Positions 34,442 through 47,038 of a stretch of 64,000 nt of DNA are shown piece after piece. The stretch is from NCBI GenBank assembly GCA_030278955.1, contig JAOANR010000005.1:3949431-4013430 (forward strand). The letters are read 5' to 3'. The DNA is from Hygrophila difformis. Taxonomy: Eukaryota > Streptophyta > Magnoliopsida > Lamiales > Acanthaceae. The first letter of the stretch is position 1; the number at the start of each line of letters is the position of its first letter. The notes under the pieces were generated by a model, which saw nothing but the letters and a program-made list of their open reading frames with translations, was not told the origin of the DNA and ran no database searches. Position numbers and translations under genes: made by a program.

Positions 34442-34905
34442 TATCGCTGAGTTATGCAAAAGATGTCGCTGAGATATGCATAATATGTCGCTGAAAAATA
34501 CAATATCAAGTCGCTGAAATACACATTGCAGGTCGCTGAATTGTATAGGCCTTGTCGCTGAATTGCATAGGCCATGTCGCTGAATTGTGTAGGCTCCGTT
34601 GCTGATATGCATTAAAATGCATAGAACTATGTCGCTGAAAATACTATAGCATGTCGCTGAGAAGTACATTATCAAGTCGCTGAATTGTATAGACTTTGTT
34701 GCTGAATTGCATAGGCCAAGTCGCTGAATTGTGTAGGCTATGTCACTGAGATGCATTAAAATGCATAGAACTATGTCGCTGAAATATATAAAATTAAGTC
34801 GCTGAAATAAATACAATAATATTGTTGAATTGCATAGGCCATGTTGCTAAATTGTGGCCCGTCGCTGAATTATGTATGCCATGTCGTTGAATTGTAGTAT
34901 ACCAT
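34442..34905. repeat. 22-bp minisatellite, GTCGCTGA motif
   Basis: About 20 degenerate units of period 22-23, each starting GTCGCTGA(A/G). A higher-order block of several units, closed by ATGCATTAAAATGCATAGAA, is itself present twice. The apparent open frames across it are repeat translations. Confidence 0.9.
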
Positions 34906-35109
34906 ATGTTGCGAATACACCATATTAAATACCTAAAAATTAAAATTACGAAACTAACCCTACAAATGATTTCAACCGTTGGATGATGAAATTGATCAAC
35001 GGTGGAGAATACTGTCCGCACGGTCAAGAATTTCCCACGTCCGCACCGAAACATGTGTGATATGTATATACTTCTATTTGTCTGTACATAATATATCACT
35101 ACAAGAAAA

Positions 35110-35440
35110 AAGCGGCCTAGCGACCGTCAACTGCGGTCGTTAAGTGGAGAGACGGATCTAATGGTTTAGCGACCGGCTTAGCGACCGCAACACGTCGGTT
35201 CCTAAAGTGCCCGTAAGTAAATCAATGGCGACGACTCTCGGATGCGGTCGTTCGGTTTAACGACCGCATCAACGACCACACATGACGGTCGTTAATTGTT
35301 ACGACCGTCGTAACGATAGTCCTCTACGGCCGTTAATCTCTGAGCCGAACCGTGCTCCGGTTTGAACTTGCGATCGGCTCGGTGACCGCAATGACGGTCG
35401 CTAGGTCTAGCGACCGGACAGACGGTCGCTAAGACTGGTA
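35110..35440. repeat. CACTA left subterminal repeat array
   Basis: Many copies of GCGACCG and CGGTCGTTA in both orientations. Such motifs are the binding sites of the TNPA-type protein in En/Spm. Confidence 0.85.
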
Positions 35441-35842
35441 CTCGCCAACAGGCCAATTTAAATGGCAGTAATCCAACCTATATATACAACAACATAATCC
35501 ATTTCAAACATTCCAAATAACTCATTCAAACAATACACCATGAAATACAAATCCATTCCACAATGCTATGAGATTCAAACAAATACATAATTAAAACCAT
35601 CAAAGCTTTCTCCATTGAACATTGAACATCGAATAACAACTACATTATTAAGTCCATCAAATCTAAAATTCATAAGTTCTTTCATCCAATTCAACATAGC
35701 AAGTAGTAAGAACTAAGAGAACCAACAGTATTAACAAGCCAAAAGGTACAAAAATTGTCACCCAACCAAGTAACTAAGACATCATCCAAAATGTATCCAA
35801 CAATCCACATATATCCAAAATGTATCGAACAAATGAACCCAC

Positions 35843-37739
35843 TCACGTAACAATGATATCACCTCCAAATCCATGACCTCCTCCATGGTCATCATCGCCC
35901 GAGTCCGGAGAGCGAGGTCTACGTCCTCCCCGTAGCCTATCTAACTCCTCTATCACAGTCTTCGACTTTTGCCCATACCGTTCCAGCATTGCCTTCAGCG
36001 CTTCAAACTCCTCCCGACTGACATCATTGGCGCTTGACTGTGTAGTATTGCTATTGGCCGTCCCCGTAGGTCGAATGAATTTAGCAAGTGATCCTAAACA
36101 GATTAATGAGGTCAAAATAAAGTGTTAACGATACGTATTGAAAGTAATTAAAATAAGTTATAAAAATAATTTACCTAGTCCATACACGGACTTCCGCCTA
36201 TCGTGCCCACCAGCAACCTCATAAAATGCACAGTTTGGATCGAAAGGAGCTTGGCTTTGTGTAATAATCTCCTTGACAGCAATGTACTCATCCTATTTGA
36301 AGTGGCAACAATTACATAAAAGTGAATGGAATACTTTTTAGATATGTAATTTTAATAAACTTAAACAATTGAAATTTTGCCAACATACATGGACCTCCTT
36401 TGATTTGGGATCAATTCAGGCATCCTTCTGATGTTTTCTGGTGTGTGTGTGCTCGTGCAACTCTGGATATTGGATTTCCTTACCCTGTTCTTCTATCTAT
36501 ATTCAAATAAAAATTTTAATTAATAATGATGAAATAAGTAAATGTGAATCTAATTAGAATATATTAAGTATGCAAGTCATACCAAATGATCCAGTGTCGC
36601 CGTGTGTGATCTGGAACCTGCTGTGTGCGTCGGCAGGGCTGGACCGTCCGCTTGACCACGCCACATGTTCAGTTTTTTCCTGGTTTGCGTTTCCTTGAAC
36701 TTTGCGGAAGCCAAATAATTCGCCCATGCCTCAGCAACTTCTCTGTCAAGTGGAAAAGGTTTCTTACCACTTCTAATATCTAGAGTGTAGTCCTTGTACC
36801 TAGAACATCATTAGTGTCAAGTACACCGTTAAAGAACAATTCATTGTACATATTCATAGTTTAATAACATATTCAAAATATTACAAACATGTACCTCTGT
36901 ACATTCTTCCTCTCCCACTCTTTCTTTACTTGCACTTCGTGAGCAGGATCCCAGCGAGCAATTTTCTGATTCACCCATTTCAAATTCATTTATGACAGTT
37001 AATAATAACAAAAAGTATCAAATATGTAAAACTTTAAGTGAGAGCTAGTCATTACATACTTGAAATTCACCCCAATAAAAGTCCTTCGTCCTCTTCATTA
37101 CTTTCATCCACGAGATCCCTTCCTTATCCGACCGCATGGGATAACGATCCCACATTTTTGTCACTAGTGCGCCCGGGATGATGATACTTAACAATTAAAC
37201 AAATTACTTATCTATTTAAAAAATATTATGAAATAAAAGAAAACTATGAAACAGTTAAATACGACAACTTACACGCCATCCTTAGGCTTAAGCTCTGTCC
37301 TGTTCTCTATGGGTTGGGGGGCTTCTGGTGCCTGCGGAGTTGGTGGGGCATGTGTTGTTTCTCCTGATCCTTTAATTTTAATATATATAGCGAATTAAAT
37401 TTAATGTTTAAATCGATGTTACATTATATATTTTATACCTGGAGTCCGTGGTGGGGGAGTCTCCGGTACCGCAGAGTCGGATCCTGGTGTGCGAACGGGT
37501 GGATCCTCCTGGCTTGAAGATTGTGCTGCTGCATAACATAGATTCAAATTTATGTACATATATAGAATAGATAAATATGTTGAATTACACGAACCTGCCA
37601 AGTCTAGAGCCCATCGCTCGCATGCCTCTCGCACTAATCTGGCAGTCTCGGCGGGCGTAGACAGCCGTGGTGTAGACTTTGACTGTGATCCAGGCCAGCT
37701 TGGAGTGCCTGAAGCCGATCCACCCCCCTGTTGAGACAT
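35843..37739 (-). pseudogene. CACTA second gene, TNPA-like (plant transposase 24 type)
   Basis: Nine exons reconstruct cleanly with GT-AG junctions: 37739-37595, 37528-37439, 37369-37273, 37186-37060, 36965-36895, 36799-36583, 36484-36389, 36292-36175, 36093-35843. The product would be about 403 codons. It has a Ser/Pro-rich start, a core with PGALVTKMWDRYPM and KKEWERK, an IDPKSKEVH motif, and an acidic/glycine C-terminus with REEFEALKAMLERYGQKS, likely a coiled coil. This is the layout of Ptta/En/Spm accessory transposases. An in-frame TGA at 36416-36418 (about codon 272) disables it. The ATG directly follows a splice acceptor (TTTACAG). Confidence 0.85.
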
Positions 37740-37840
37740 CTGTAAACAACACAAGATGAAGTATAAGTGAACAATTCATATATGGTGAATATATGGAATT
37801 TATGCAACAAGTAAGAGACATTTGTGTTACATGTTAATTT

Positions 37841-40800
37841 TCAAACTTGGAAATCCTCATCAGATGTCTCTTCTGATGATTCATCCATGTCAGTGTCATC
37901 TGATGTAAACATATTGTATGGGGATTCTTCTGAATCAATATCCTCATCTTGATTTAGATCTACAAGTTGGACTACATCATCTGTTAACCGCTCTCGGCGA
38001 GACGTAATGGTTGCAATTTCAATACCTAGTTGTTCTGCAACATCTACTTAGAATGCCTCAACTTCTTCGCCCATCTTTACATTAATCACACCCCTAGGCT
38101 TAATTTTACATACAACGAACCAATCACGAGTCCTAGCATTTGGTCTGTTTGTTGGAAATGGAACATAACACACTTGTTCAGCTTGGTTGGCAAATATGAA
38201 TGGGTCATAGTAGGGCAGATTCTTTGTCTGATTCACCTCAATTATCTTGTAATTCTCATGAGTACGCGTCCCAATTCCCTCGCGAGTGTCAAACCATTTA
38301 CATTTGAATAATGGAATTTGCTTTAAAGGCAATGCAGGGTACTCTAGCCCTAAAATCTCTTCGATGATACCGTAGAAATCCCGAGATTCGCCCGTAATAC
38401 ACACTCCACTATTGTAAGTTGTTCGACTTCCACCATGGTTCTCGGTGTGAAATTTCATCCCATTAAAAAAATACACGGGAAATGATTGAGCTATTGGAAG
38501 TGGTCCTTGTGCAAGTTCGAACATACATGGTATATCAGGCGGATGTCCCAATACGTAATCCTCAAACCATTTCGGAAAGTGGTCAGACATGGCAGCTGAG
38601 ATCTCAAGAACAGTAATCTGGGGATTAACAGAAAGCATATGTTGGTGGAACAACCTATAATTTAAAACGATGTTGAATTTAGAATATAGAAAAAAAAAAT
38701 GTTGGTGGAACAACCTACAATTTAAAACGATGTAGAATCTAGAATATAGCAAACGATACTAACTCGATATACGGTTATGTTTCTGTGCAATTTAGTAGCA
38801 CGTAGTTGTGGGCAGCCTTTAACTCTTGCTCGGTCATCCGCCTTTTTTTTTTTTGCCCTAGCCTGTGCACGTCCTCCTACTTTGAAAATACTAATAAGGC
38901 CATCATCATCGAACGGGTAACCACCGTCGTCATTCCTAGGCATATTTCTCTCACCGGTGAACACATACTTCTCAAAGTAATGAGAGCAAAAAAATGATGC
39001 TTCTCGCACCAGATAAGTGTTGCTGATAAACCCTTCAACGTGTGCCTTATTGTGCACCGTGCGCTTCAATCGGTTTAGGTACCTATAATAGATGATTAGT
39101 ACAAAAAACGGTCTATGTTATATTGAAAATGCTATTATAACTTTATATGTCATTAATTTAGATGGAATTCGTACCTTTCATAGGGATACATCTATCTGAA
39201 CTGAACAGGACCAGTAACACTAGCTTCAGGGCAGGTGAACAGGAAGATGCTCCATACAATCGAAGAATGCGGGTGGAAATATGGTTTCTAGTTTACAAAG
39301 TACTACTGGAATATCTAACCCCAACCTCTCCATTTCATGTACTTTAATGGTCTTTGCAGTTAAGGCACGAAACACATTACTCAATTCTGTTATTGCCTCC
39401 CAAACGGTCACAGGTAGTAGTTCTCTCCATCCGATGGGAAGTAGACGTTGCAAGAATACATGGCAATCGTGGCTCTTCATACCAAACATCCTCTGTTTAT
39501 TCGTGTCTACACATCTCCCCAAGTTCGATACACACCCATCTGGAAACTTCAATCCTCCCACCCACTTAAGAAATACATCCTTCTTGTCCTTGTCCATTGT
39601 GTATATAGCCTTTGGATATCTTCCTGTACGAGCATCCCTGTGCAATTCAGGTCTGTTACACAGCGTAACGATGTCCTCACGTGCTTTAGCATTGTCCTTC
39701 GTCTTCCCTTGGACATCCATCACAGTGTTGAAGACATTCTCAAACACATTCTTCTCGATATACATGACATCCAAGTTGTGATGGACCAAATTTGTCTTCC
39801 AGTTCCTCTTTTTCCAACCACAAGTCTTGCTGATGTGTGTGTTTGCTTCTTCACTACCCATTTCAAAGACTCGCTTAAGACCATGTGTATCTATAGACCA
39901 AATTTGTCTTCTAGTACAGAAGCCCTTGCTCTACCCGATCCTTTATAAATATGGTCTTATCTAATCTAAATGGGTGGTATGTAGGAACGAAGTTCTGATG
40001 CGAATCAAACCACGATTGTTTCCCGCACTCCTTCAATCGTATAGACTCAGTTCTTTCCATACAGACCGGGCATGCAGTTTTCCTGTAGGTACTCCAACCG
40101 GACAACATAGCATACGCTGGAAAATCTCCTATTGTCTACATCAGTGCCGCCTTCATCTGAAAGTTTTGTTTACTAAATGTGTCGTATGTGGTGATCCCGA
40201 CGTCCCACAACTCCAGTAGCTCATCAATCAAAGGTTGTATGTACACGTCAATCCTTTGTTTTGGACTCGATTTACCAGGTATTATGGCTGTCAAAAACAT
40301 ATACCCATCCTTCATACACTTACCTTGGGGGAGGTTGTACGGTGTCAATAGAATCGGCCAACAAGAGTATTGGGCCCTTGATTGACTGAAGGGTTGGAAA
40401 CCATCGGTGCACAGCCCTAACCTCACATTTCGTCCCTCCGAACCGAATTCGGGATAAATGTTGTCAAAGTGTTTCCATGCTTTGAAGTCGCATGGATGAC
40501 ACATCTCACTAGTACCCCCCATGGTCATGCCCAACATGCCATGTCATGTATTTCGCAGTCATCTCCGACGAATACAGACGTTTCAATCTGTTCTTTAAAG
40601 GGAAATAGAACATATAACTAACTGCAACTTGTGATCCATTGCTGGAAACTTTATATCGCGGCCTGGCGCAAAACTTACAGTTCTGTAAGGCCACATCGTC
40701 CCTCCAATACAGCATACAACCTTTATTACAACAATCAATTTTCTGAATGGGTAATCCAAGGCCCTCAAGAAGTTTCTTTGCCTCGTAGAAACTCTTAACC

Positions 40801-41414
40801 ATTGAGTTCTCCTCCGGCAGTGTATCAATCATGAGCTGACATAAGGTATCAAAGCATCTTTCGGATAGATTGTGCTCCGATTTAATGTTTAGCAACCTTG
40901 CAACTGTTGACAATAATGTCATTTTCTTACATCCAGGCCACAAATCCTTGTCCGCTGCATCCAACATATCATAGAAAAATTTCTCTTGTGGGTTAGGCTC
41001 CTCGGGTGGCATAGGCTCATCATCAACGTTATTTGGTAATTCATGGGGAAATCCATACCCCATTCCATCAATTATCATCTGTCTGTAGTTGTTTGAAGGC
41101 GGTTCTATGCCCGTATTTGCTGCACCTCCCGACGGTGCTTCATCATCATAAAGAGGGCGAAAGTTGTGTGGCTCTCCGTGACAAGTCCATCATTCGTAAT
41201 TTTCTACAAATCCTTTCCTGTATATGTGTCCTTTTATTTCCCCATTTGTTAAATAACATCTATTCCTATATCTTGCACAAGGACACCTTATCATCCCTTC
41301 TACTATATCACATTCGGGGTTTTTACAACAATCCCGAAGAAATGATATCACACCTTGCTTAAATTCAGGTGTTAGCTCCCCACCACGTGGGCGGTACATC
41401 CAATTGCGCTCCAT
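37841..41414 (-). pseudogene. CACTA tnp2 transposase, broken
   Basis: N-terminal transposase-associated domain (MERNWMYRPRGGELT, IRCPCARYRN), then the tnp2 core (NVRLGLCTDGFQPF, KACPVCM-like region, HNLDVMYIEKNVFENV, MKSHDCHVFLQRLLP), then DUF4218/DUF4216-like C-terminal regions in exons after introns at about 39174-39083 and 38763-38655. Lesions: TGA at 41190-41192, a frameshift at the C6 run 40515-40520, TAG at 40136-40138, frameshifts near 39920 and 39226, a TAG near 39192, and a TAA at 38048-38050. The last open part ends at TGA 37841-37843. DNA cleavage and strand transfer would need an intact copy elsewhere. Confidence 0.9.
38641..38760. repeat. 60-bp tandem duplication across a splice acceptor
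   Basis: GTTGGTGGAACAACCT starts both 38641 and 38701, and the two 60-base units are nearly identical. Each contains, on the minus strand, a TAG|GTTGTTCC acceptor, so tnp2 has two candidate acceptors for its last exon. Confidence 0.85.
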
Positions 41415-42019
41415 TATCTAACCGAATTTTAAGATAGGGGTAAAATGTTTAAACGAGAACATGGATTTTTAGTTGAAGCAATGAGTAAAATGCTTCATTT
41501 AGGGAAATAGACTTAAACAAGATCGATGCCCAGGACAGATTGACTTCTTAATTATTCTTTCTATCATGCTTTCTCAACTAAAGTTGGCGAATAATCTCAT
41601 TCAAAAAAATTATAACGACATGCATAGCAAAGAGATTTCTTTCATGTACCTTGTATAACCTCAAAAAATTAAGCTCATTTCCAATGTAGGGCTCACGAAC
41701 CTTCCGTCTCTTCCCTTATAAGATCTGGAAAGTTGGGTAGAAACAAACAACTATGAAGTTATAATAAATCAAACAAATTATAGTGACATATGAATTAAAG
41801 CAACGTGCTACAATCACTAGTATTTAAGAACATATTACTATATAAGAAAGAATTTTCAACACTTCCTAAGATCCTCAATCAAACTACATTCAATCAATTA
41901 CACCAAAACATTCACAGCATATTCGTCTCTTCCCAAAACATCTATTCAAGACTTAAATCAAATTACAGGAATCAAAATACATTCAATTTCAGTTCTTCAA
42001 TACCAAAACCAGTAAAAAC

Positions 42020-42541
42020 TAGGGATGAAAGCAGTACGGATACGGTTGGATAGTATCGGATACGGATATTATCCATATTTTTTTGTCGAATTCGGTATCG
42101 AATACGGATGGGCCGGATACGAACACGGTTTCGGATATTTCGGATTACAGATACGGTACGGATACAGGACGGATATATGACGGATACGGATTCAATCGGA
42201 TACAGATTATCGGATACTTTTTTATAATCTTTTTTGAAAATTTGATATTTTTATAATTATTAATAATTTTTAATTATTAAATAATAATATATTAATATAT
42301 TCGGATATCCATATTTAAAATCCGGATAATATTCTATTAATTTTCGGATACGGTCGGATATTCTCGGATACGGTCAGATATTTTCGAATACGAATACGAA
42401 TGCGGATATTAAAATACGAATTCGGATTCGGAGACGAATATTGAAATATCCGACCGGATAGTCGAAAATGGATTCGGATTCGAATATAATCGGATACGAC
42501 ATCGGATCAGTCGGATATTTACCATACCGCTTTCACCCCTA
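42020..42541. mobile_element. hAT MITE inserted in the CACTA element
   Basis: Ends TAGGGATGAAAGC and GCTTTCACCCCTA with a perfect 8-bp TSD, GTAAAAAC (42012-42019, 42542-42549). The interior is built from CGGATACGG / CCGTATCCG-like phrases in both orientations. Confidence 0.93.
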
Positions 42542-42774
42542 GTAAAAACATCACCCATACACTCCAACACAATCAAAATAGCAAAACAACATGAACTCCC
42601 AATCACAACATTTTTCCAAAACAATTAGTAGATTGCAAAAACTACCATTACACAGCAAAGAACACATTGCACTTCACAGCATATTCCAAACAATAGAACA
42701 GATTATCATTACACAGCACAAAAAAAAAAAAATTCAACAGACTGCAAAGAACAATTAACGACGAGAATGTTAAC

Positions 42775-43080
42775 CTGCAAACAGAGCTTGGCCGCCGTGG
42801 GGTGGGCTTCGACGGCAGAGGCGCTGGGCAGAGAGGCACCGGCCGGGTTTGCTCGCCGCCGGGCAGACAAGCGCTGGGTTTGCAGAGGCGCCGGGCAGAG
42901 ACGATGGTCTAGGTGGGGGTGAAGGGGGTTGCTGGTTCGGGGGGTGGCTCGAAGCGTCGACGGGATGGTTGCGACGGTGGGCGGTGGTCAGGGAAATCGA
43001 ACGACGAGAAGGAGTGTAAAAATCGCCAACAGTCTTCTCCCCATTTCTGTAATTGTGTTTAACAGCGAGCAAGGGGGGAA
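42775..43080 (-). other. GC-rich leader exon of the CACTA genes (candidate)
   Basis: A GC-rich island just inside the right subterminal array. On the minus strand it ends at a splice donor (GCAG|GTTAAC) near 42775. It is proline/alanine-rich if translated, with no known domain, so it is more likely the 5' untranslated exon and promoter of the transposase transcript. Confidence 0.4.
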
Positions 43081-43094
43081 AGAATATAACCTAG

Positions 43095-43310
43095 GTTAGC
43101 GACCGTCCCATTCTGTCGTTAGGACGGTCGATAACAGCGACCGCATTTGTTGTCGTAGCTAAGTCGGTCGTCGATGAACACCCCACCAGAGCCCCCGAGG
43201 ATCGGTCGTTAGGATGATCATTAATACAACTACCGTCTTCTTTCCGTCGCTAAGACGGTCGTTGTCAACGACCGCAGGTTGACGGTCGTTGATTTCGGTC
43301 GCAATACAAG
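43095..43310. repeat. CACTA right subterminal repeat array
   Basis: GCGACCGTC and CGGTCGTT motifs in mixed orientation, mirroring the left array. Confidence 0.85.
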
Positions 43311-43710
43311 TTTTTTCTTGTAGTGTATAGAATTGCTATGGCGAAAAATGACATTTAAAATTGAATTGGTTTAGTGGTGAAAGAGGCCTAAAGTGGAAGT
43401 AGAGGTGGGTATGATAAATGGAAACGTTAGCCTTGTATTACTAAATCATTAAAAAGTCATTTGGACTCTTGGAGACAACCGGTGAAAGACAATACTTGGA
43501 GAGTAGCTGTTGCCGTTGACCGTAGGGAAGGATGAGGTTGATGATGGATTTAGAAATTAGAATTTTAAACTTAGTTTGAATAGAATTAGGGAATGTGTGA
43601 ATTCAAAAGGCAACTACTTTTTTACATGTAATTTGGCATATCTACGTTGTGGACGGGATAAGAATAGCCAATCCATAAAAATAAAAAATAAAAATCAGGT
43701 TAGTCGGGTG

Positions 43711-44294
43711 TAGAGGTGGGAATAGGCCAGGGCCGCCAAGCTATCCGACAGGGACCTATGGCCTAGCCTACTAAAGGCCAGATCATACCAGACTTTTTTT
43801 TTTATATATAGGCTAGGCTTAGGCCATTTTTAAAGCCTATTTAGATAAATAGGCTCGCGTCAGGCTTTATAAATAGCCTATTAGACCTACCAGGCCAGCC
43901 TATTTATCATTGTTGTTAGTATGTTTATGTTTACTGCATATGAATATGTGGTATTATTATTATTTTATGTAGAAATAATTATTAATTTGATCTTATATAG
44001 GTTTTTAAAATATTTATAATTCTTTTCCCCGTATATAAATTACTGTCGATGAAGACTTTCCCAAATGCACCTATTAATGTTTTCCAACTTTATGATTACA
44101 TTCGTACATATATAAAAGAATTTTAACTTAATTTTTAAATAGGCTTAATCAGGTTTTTAAAAGGCTTTAAAGCTGACATATTTCAATATATAGGCCAGGC
44201 TTAGGCCTATAACATAGGCCTATCGAATGTAATAGGCCAGGCTCAGACCTTAAAAAAACGACGTACGCCTAGGCCTAGCCTATTTCCACCCATA
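43711..44294. mobile_element. hAT-type MITE, family A copy 3
   Basis: Starts TAGAGGTGGGAATAGG and ends CCTATTTCCACCCATA. The TSD is GTCGGGTG / GTCGGGTA (43703-43710, 44295-44302), 7 of 8 matching. It interrupts an older GGGTACCTGATCGGG-type repeat. Confidence 0.85.
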
Positions 44295-44396
44295 GTCGGG
44301 TACCTGATCGGGAAATTCTATTTATCTTATTACTTACCATCCCCGCCTATTCGGGTGGGGTAATACTATTATACTTAAATACGTGTTGTATCTATC

Positions 44397-45411
44397 CATC
44401 TACATCTATCTATACTATAATAAATCCTGAAACCATATTTTTGTTGTGCTGACTATATTTTCCTTTTAAGTTATAATTAATCTCTTTAAAATTATATATA
44501 TTGTGTTCAAACATTAATTTTACCTTAAACATATGTATATTTATCATAAAGATACATATCAAAGGTCTAGAAGGTAAAATTACTCCATCCTAAAATTCAA
44601 TGACCATTGGATTGCAATCTATTGATCTCTATCTAAATCCTGCAATCATATTTTTATTGTGCTGTCTAAATTAATATTTTAAGCTATAATTAATCTCTTT
44701 ATAATCTCTTTATAAGAAATATATATATTACGGGTTCAAACAGTAATTTTATTTTAAAGATATACGTATCTATAATAAAATACATAGAAAAGTAAAATCA
44801 TATACTATTTTTACTAAAATATTTATGAGTATAAAATTTAACTTTTTATTGAAAAAAATAATTTTAAAAAACTACATAATATGGGGAAAAAAAGTACTCC
44901 ATCAATAAGAAAATTTCAATATACTATTTTATATATATAAAAATTAATATCATGATAATTTATCTTTTATATATTTTTATTAGTCATTAATCTATATATT
45001 ATATTATATGATATCATATCATATTATATTTTAATATTTATATTATTATTTATAATCAACATAATTTTTGCGGGTGACTAAGAGTGAGTTACAAAGTCCA
45101 AAATTTTAATGTATTTAATCATTTAATTATACATATAATATTTATAATTAGGAGGGGTGGTAGTCTTAATAAATTAATTTTTCTATTGATATTTTCTTTG
45201 CATAAAAAATTAAATTTATACTTTGGTACGTATTATGAAAAAAATTAAAATTGAAAAAGAGAATGATAATAAAATTTTGGACTTTGTAATACCGTTCACA
45301 ATATTTGTGCAAATTTGTTATATAATTATTCTTTTATCGCAACTAGATTTTTCTCTCGCGCTCTGCGCACGGGTTCAGCGTACGGGTATTAATTCTTTTA
45401 ATACAAACTAA
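44397..45411 (+). mobile_element. Possible nonautonomous Helitron
   Basis: Begins TCTATCTATACTATAATAAA after an A and ends in a 7-bp-stem hairpin (GTATTAA at 45386-45392, TTAATAC at 45398-45404), three bases and then CTAA, followed by T. TC...hairpin-CTRR inserted between A and T is the Helitron plan. The stem is AT-only and the interior is noncoding, so confidence is low. Confidence 0.35.
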
Positions 45412-46777
45412 TATTGATTCAATTAATTTCAATTACAAATTATACTATTATTTTAGTATATTTTATAATTTTTTTACATAAATATACTAAAAGCATATCT
45501 TACATCACAAAAAAAATTTCTCCCATCACATATTCTTCAATAACACAAAACATCATTCCCATCATACAAACCACACAATTTCATTCATCACACAACACAT
45601 CTCTCACATCACATACATGGTAATTACATGTGTAGCCACCTGAAACCCATATGTAGTATTATTCATTTGTCATTTGAGGTATATAAAATTTTCTTAAAAG
45701 AAAGCAATATTTAATTTGAGCAGTAGTAATTAATGATTAGAGCTTTACAAAACATTTCTTTCATTTTTGTATTAAAGTTTCAGTAATTTCTTGGCAAGCC
45801 CAATTAAAAGAAATAAGAGAACTTAACCAGGTTTGTTTGTAGTATTTGACACAGATCAGTCATTCTCTTGTTGCTTGAAAATCTGCGCCCAATTTATACT
45901 CCACTTCTTTTTGTTTAATTAATTTCTATATTCAGTTTCTTGCGGAAAAGAAAAAAAGAAAAAGGAAGAAAGAAAAAGAACATTTTGCAAAGACATGGCT
46001 GTGTTTGTTCCCTAAAATACAATCCACAGACTGAGCAAATCAAAGCAGAATCAAGACATTCATGAAGAAGGCCAAAAAATAATTAATATGAATAGGAATA
46101 GGGTTTGTTTTGTCATTGGGGGTGCAGTGGCTGACTGGTTGCTGCTGCCAATATCATACAATAATTCAATCAAACAAATACTCCCTTTAGAGTTTATTAC
46201 TACTACTACTTCTATTATAGAGCAGTATATTATATAGTACTATTAAAAAAGAGACACAGCACAGCAGAGAGTAGAGAGAGAGAGCACAAAAAATCACAAA
46301 TGGGTCTGTGCATTGTTTCATGGAAACAACACATTGGTCAATGGTCCTACTGCACCATGTATGTAGTATCAATTTGTTTGCTTGTATTCTTTATCTTATG
46401 TGTAATATGCAGACAAAGAGGAGTTTTGGTAAATGGCAATGCCACAGTTGGCTGCAGGGCCCTCTCAGCCCCTCTTCTGATACCTCTTCAGCCTTTTATT
46501 TATTTCTTTTTGTTTGCTTCTTCCCAACACAACACCCTCCTCACTCTCATTCTCACACTAGATCATAAACCCTCTTTTCTTTTCTTTTCTTTGCTTTTCT
46601 TTTTAATTTGTTTGTTTATTTAGCTAATTACTACAAGAAAGAATTCGAATAGCTATAACAGTTCATAGGCCAAATTAGTGCTGTGAATTCAATTTCGCAA
46701 TCAAATCAACTACTGAAATTCTTTAATTTGGTTGTGAATTTAACGACCAAATTAAGGCATGTCTGTGAAAAGATATA
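45412..46777. other. Intergenic DNA with a possible promoter-like patch
   Basis: No gene was identified. At 46224-46300 a TATATTATATAG motif is followed by a GA-rich leader and an ATG opening a 107-codon, Leu/Phe-rich frame (46300-46623) with no known domain. It may be a decayed gene start but has no support beyond composition. Confidence 0.35.
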
Positions 46778-47038
46778 CTACCTCCGTTTCATTATAATTG
46801 TTGCGGATCCACCTGACACGTATGCCAATACATATTTTTAACGATTAATAACTTAAATTGTGTACGATAAAAAATTATAAAAATTTGATATTCTAAAACT
46901 ACAAGATTTAGACAAATTTAACAAGATCTCACTTGACTATGTTTTTTCTTACATAACTATGATAAAAATTTAAATCAAATTTAAACAGTGAATAGTGTCA
47001 AAAAATCAAACGTAATAATGAAATTGAGACGGAGGAAG
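46778..47038. mobile_element. Stowaway MITE
   Basis: CTACCTCCGTTTCATTA and AATTGAGACGGAGGAAG ends with TA flanks. Confidence 0.85.

Larger units (their letters stand above)
35097..43325 (-). mobile_element. Complete CACTA (En/Spm-type) transposon
   Basis: Starts CACTACAAGAAAAAAG and ends CTTTTTTCTTGTAGTG-like, with the classic CACTA termini and a 3-bp TSD, TAT (35094-35096, 43326-43328). It is 8229 bp. Both ends carry arrays of GCGACCG/CGGTCGT motifs. Two genes read leftward: tnp2 transposase (41414-37841) and a TNPA-like second gene (37739-35843). Both have stops or frameshifts, so this copy is not autonomous. A hAT MITE is inserted in its leader region (42020-42541). Confidence 0.96.

Noticed and set aside
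34439..35099. Minus-strand frames of 101-125 codons
   Set aside because: They are translations of the 22-bp minisatellite and flanking repeat.
39281..39948. Plus-strand frames of 166 codons
   Set aside because: Shadows of the minus-strand tnp2 coding sequence.
46240..46623. miR156/157-like string (GAGAGAGAGCAC) and a 107-codon frame
   Set aside because: The string is a simple GA repeat without a complementary arm nearby, and the frame has no recognisable domain.
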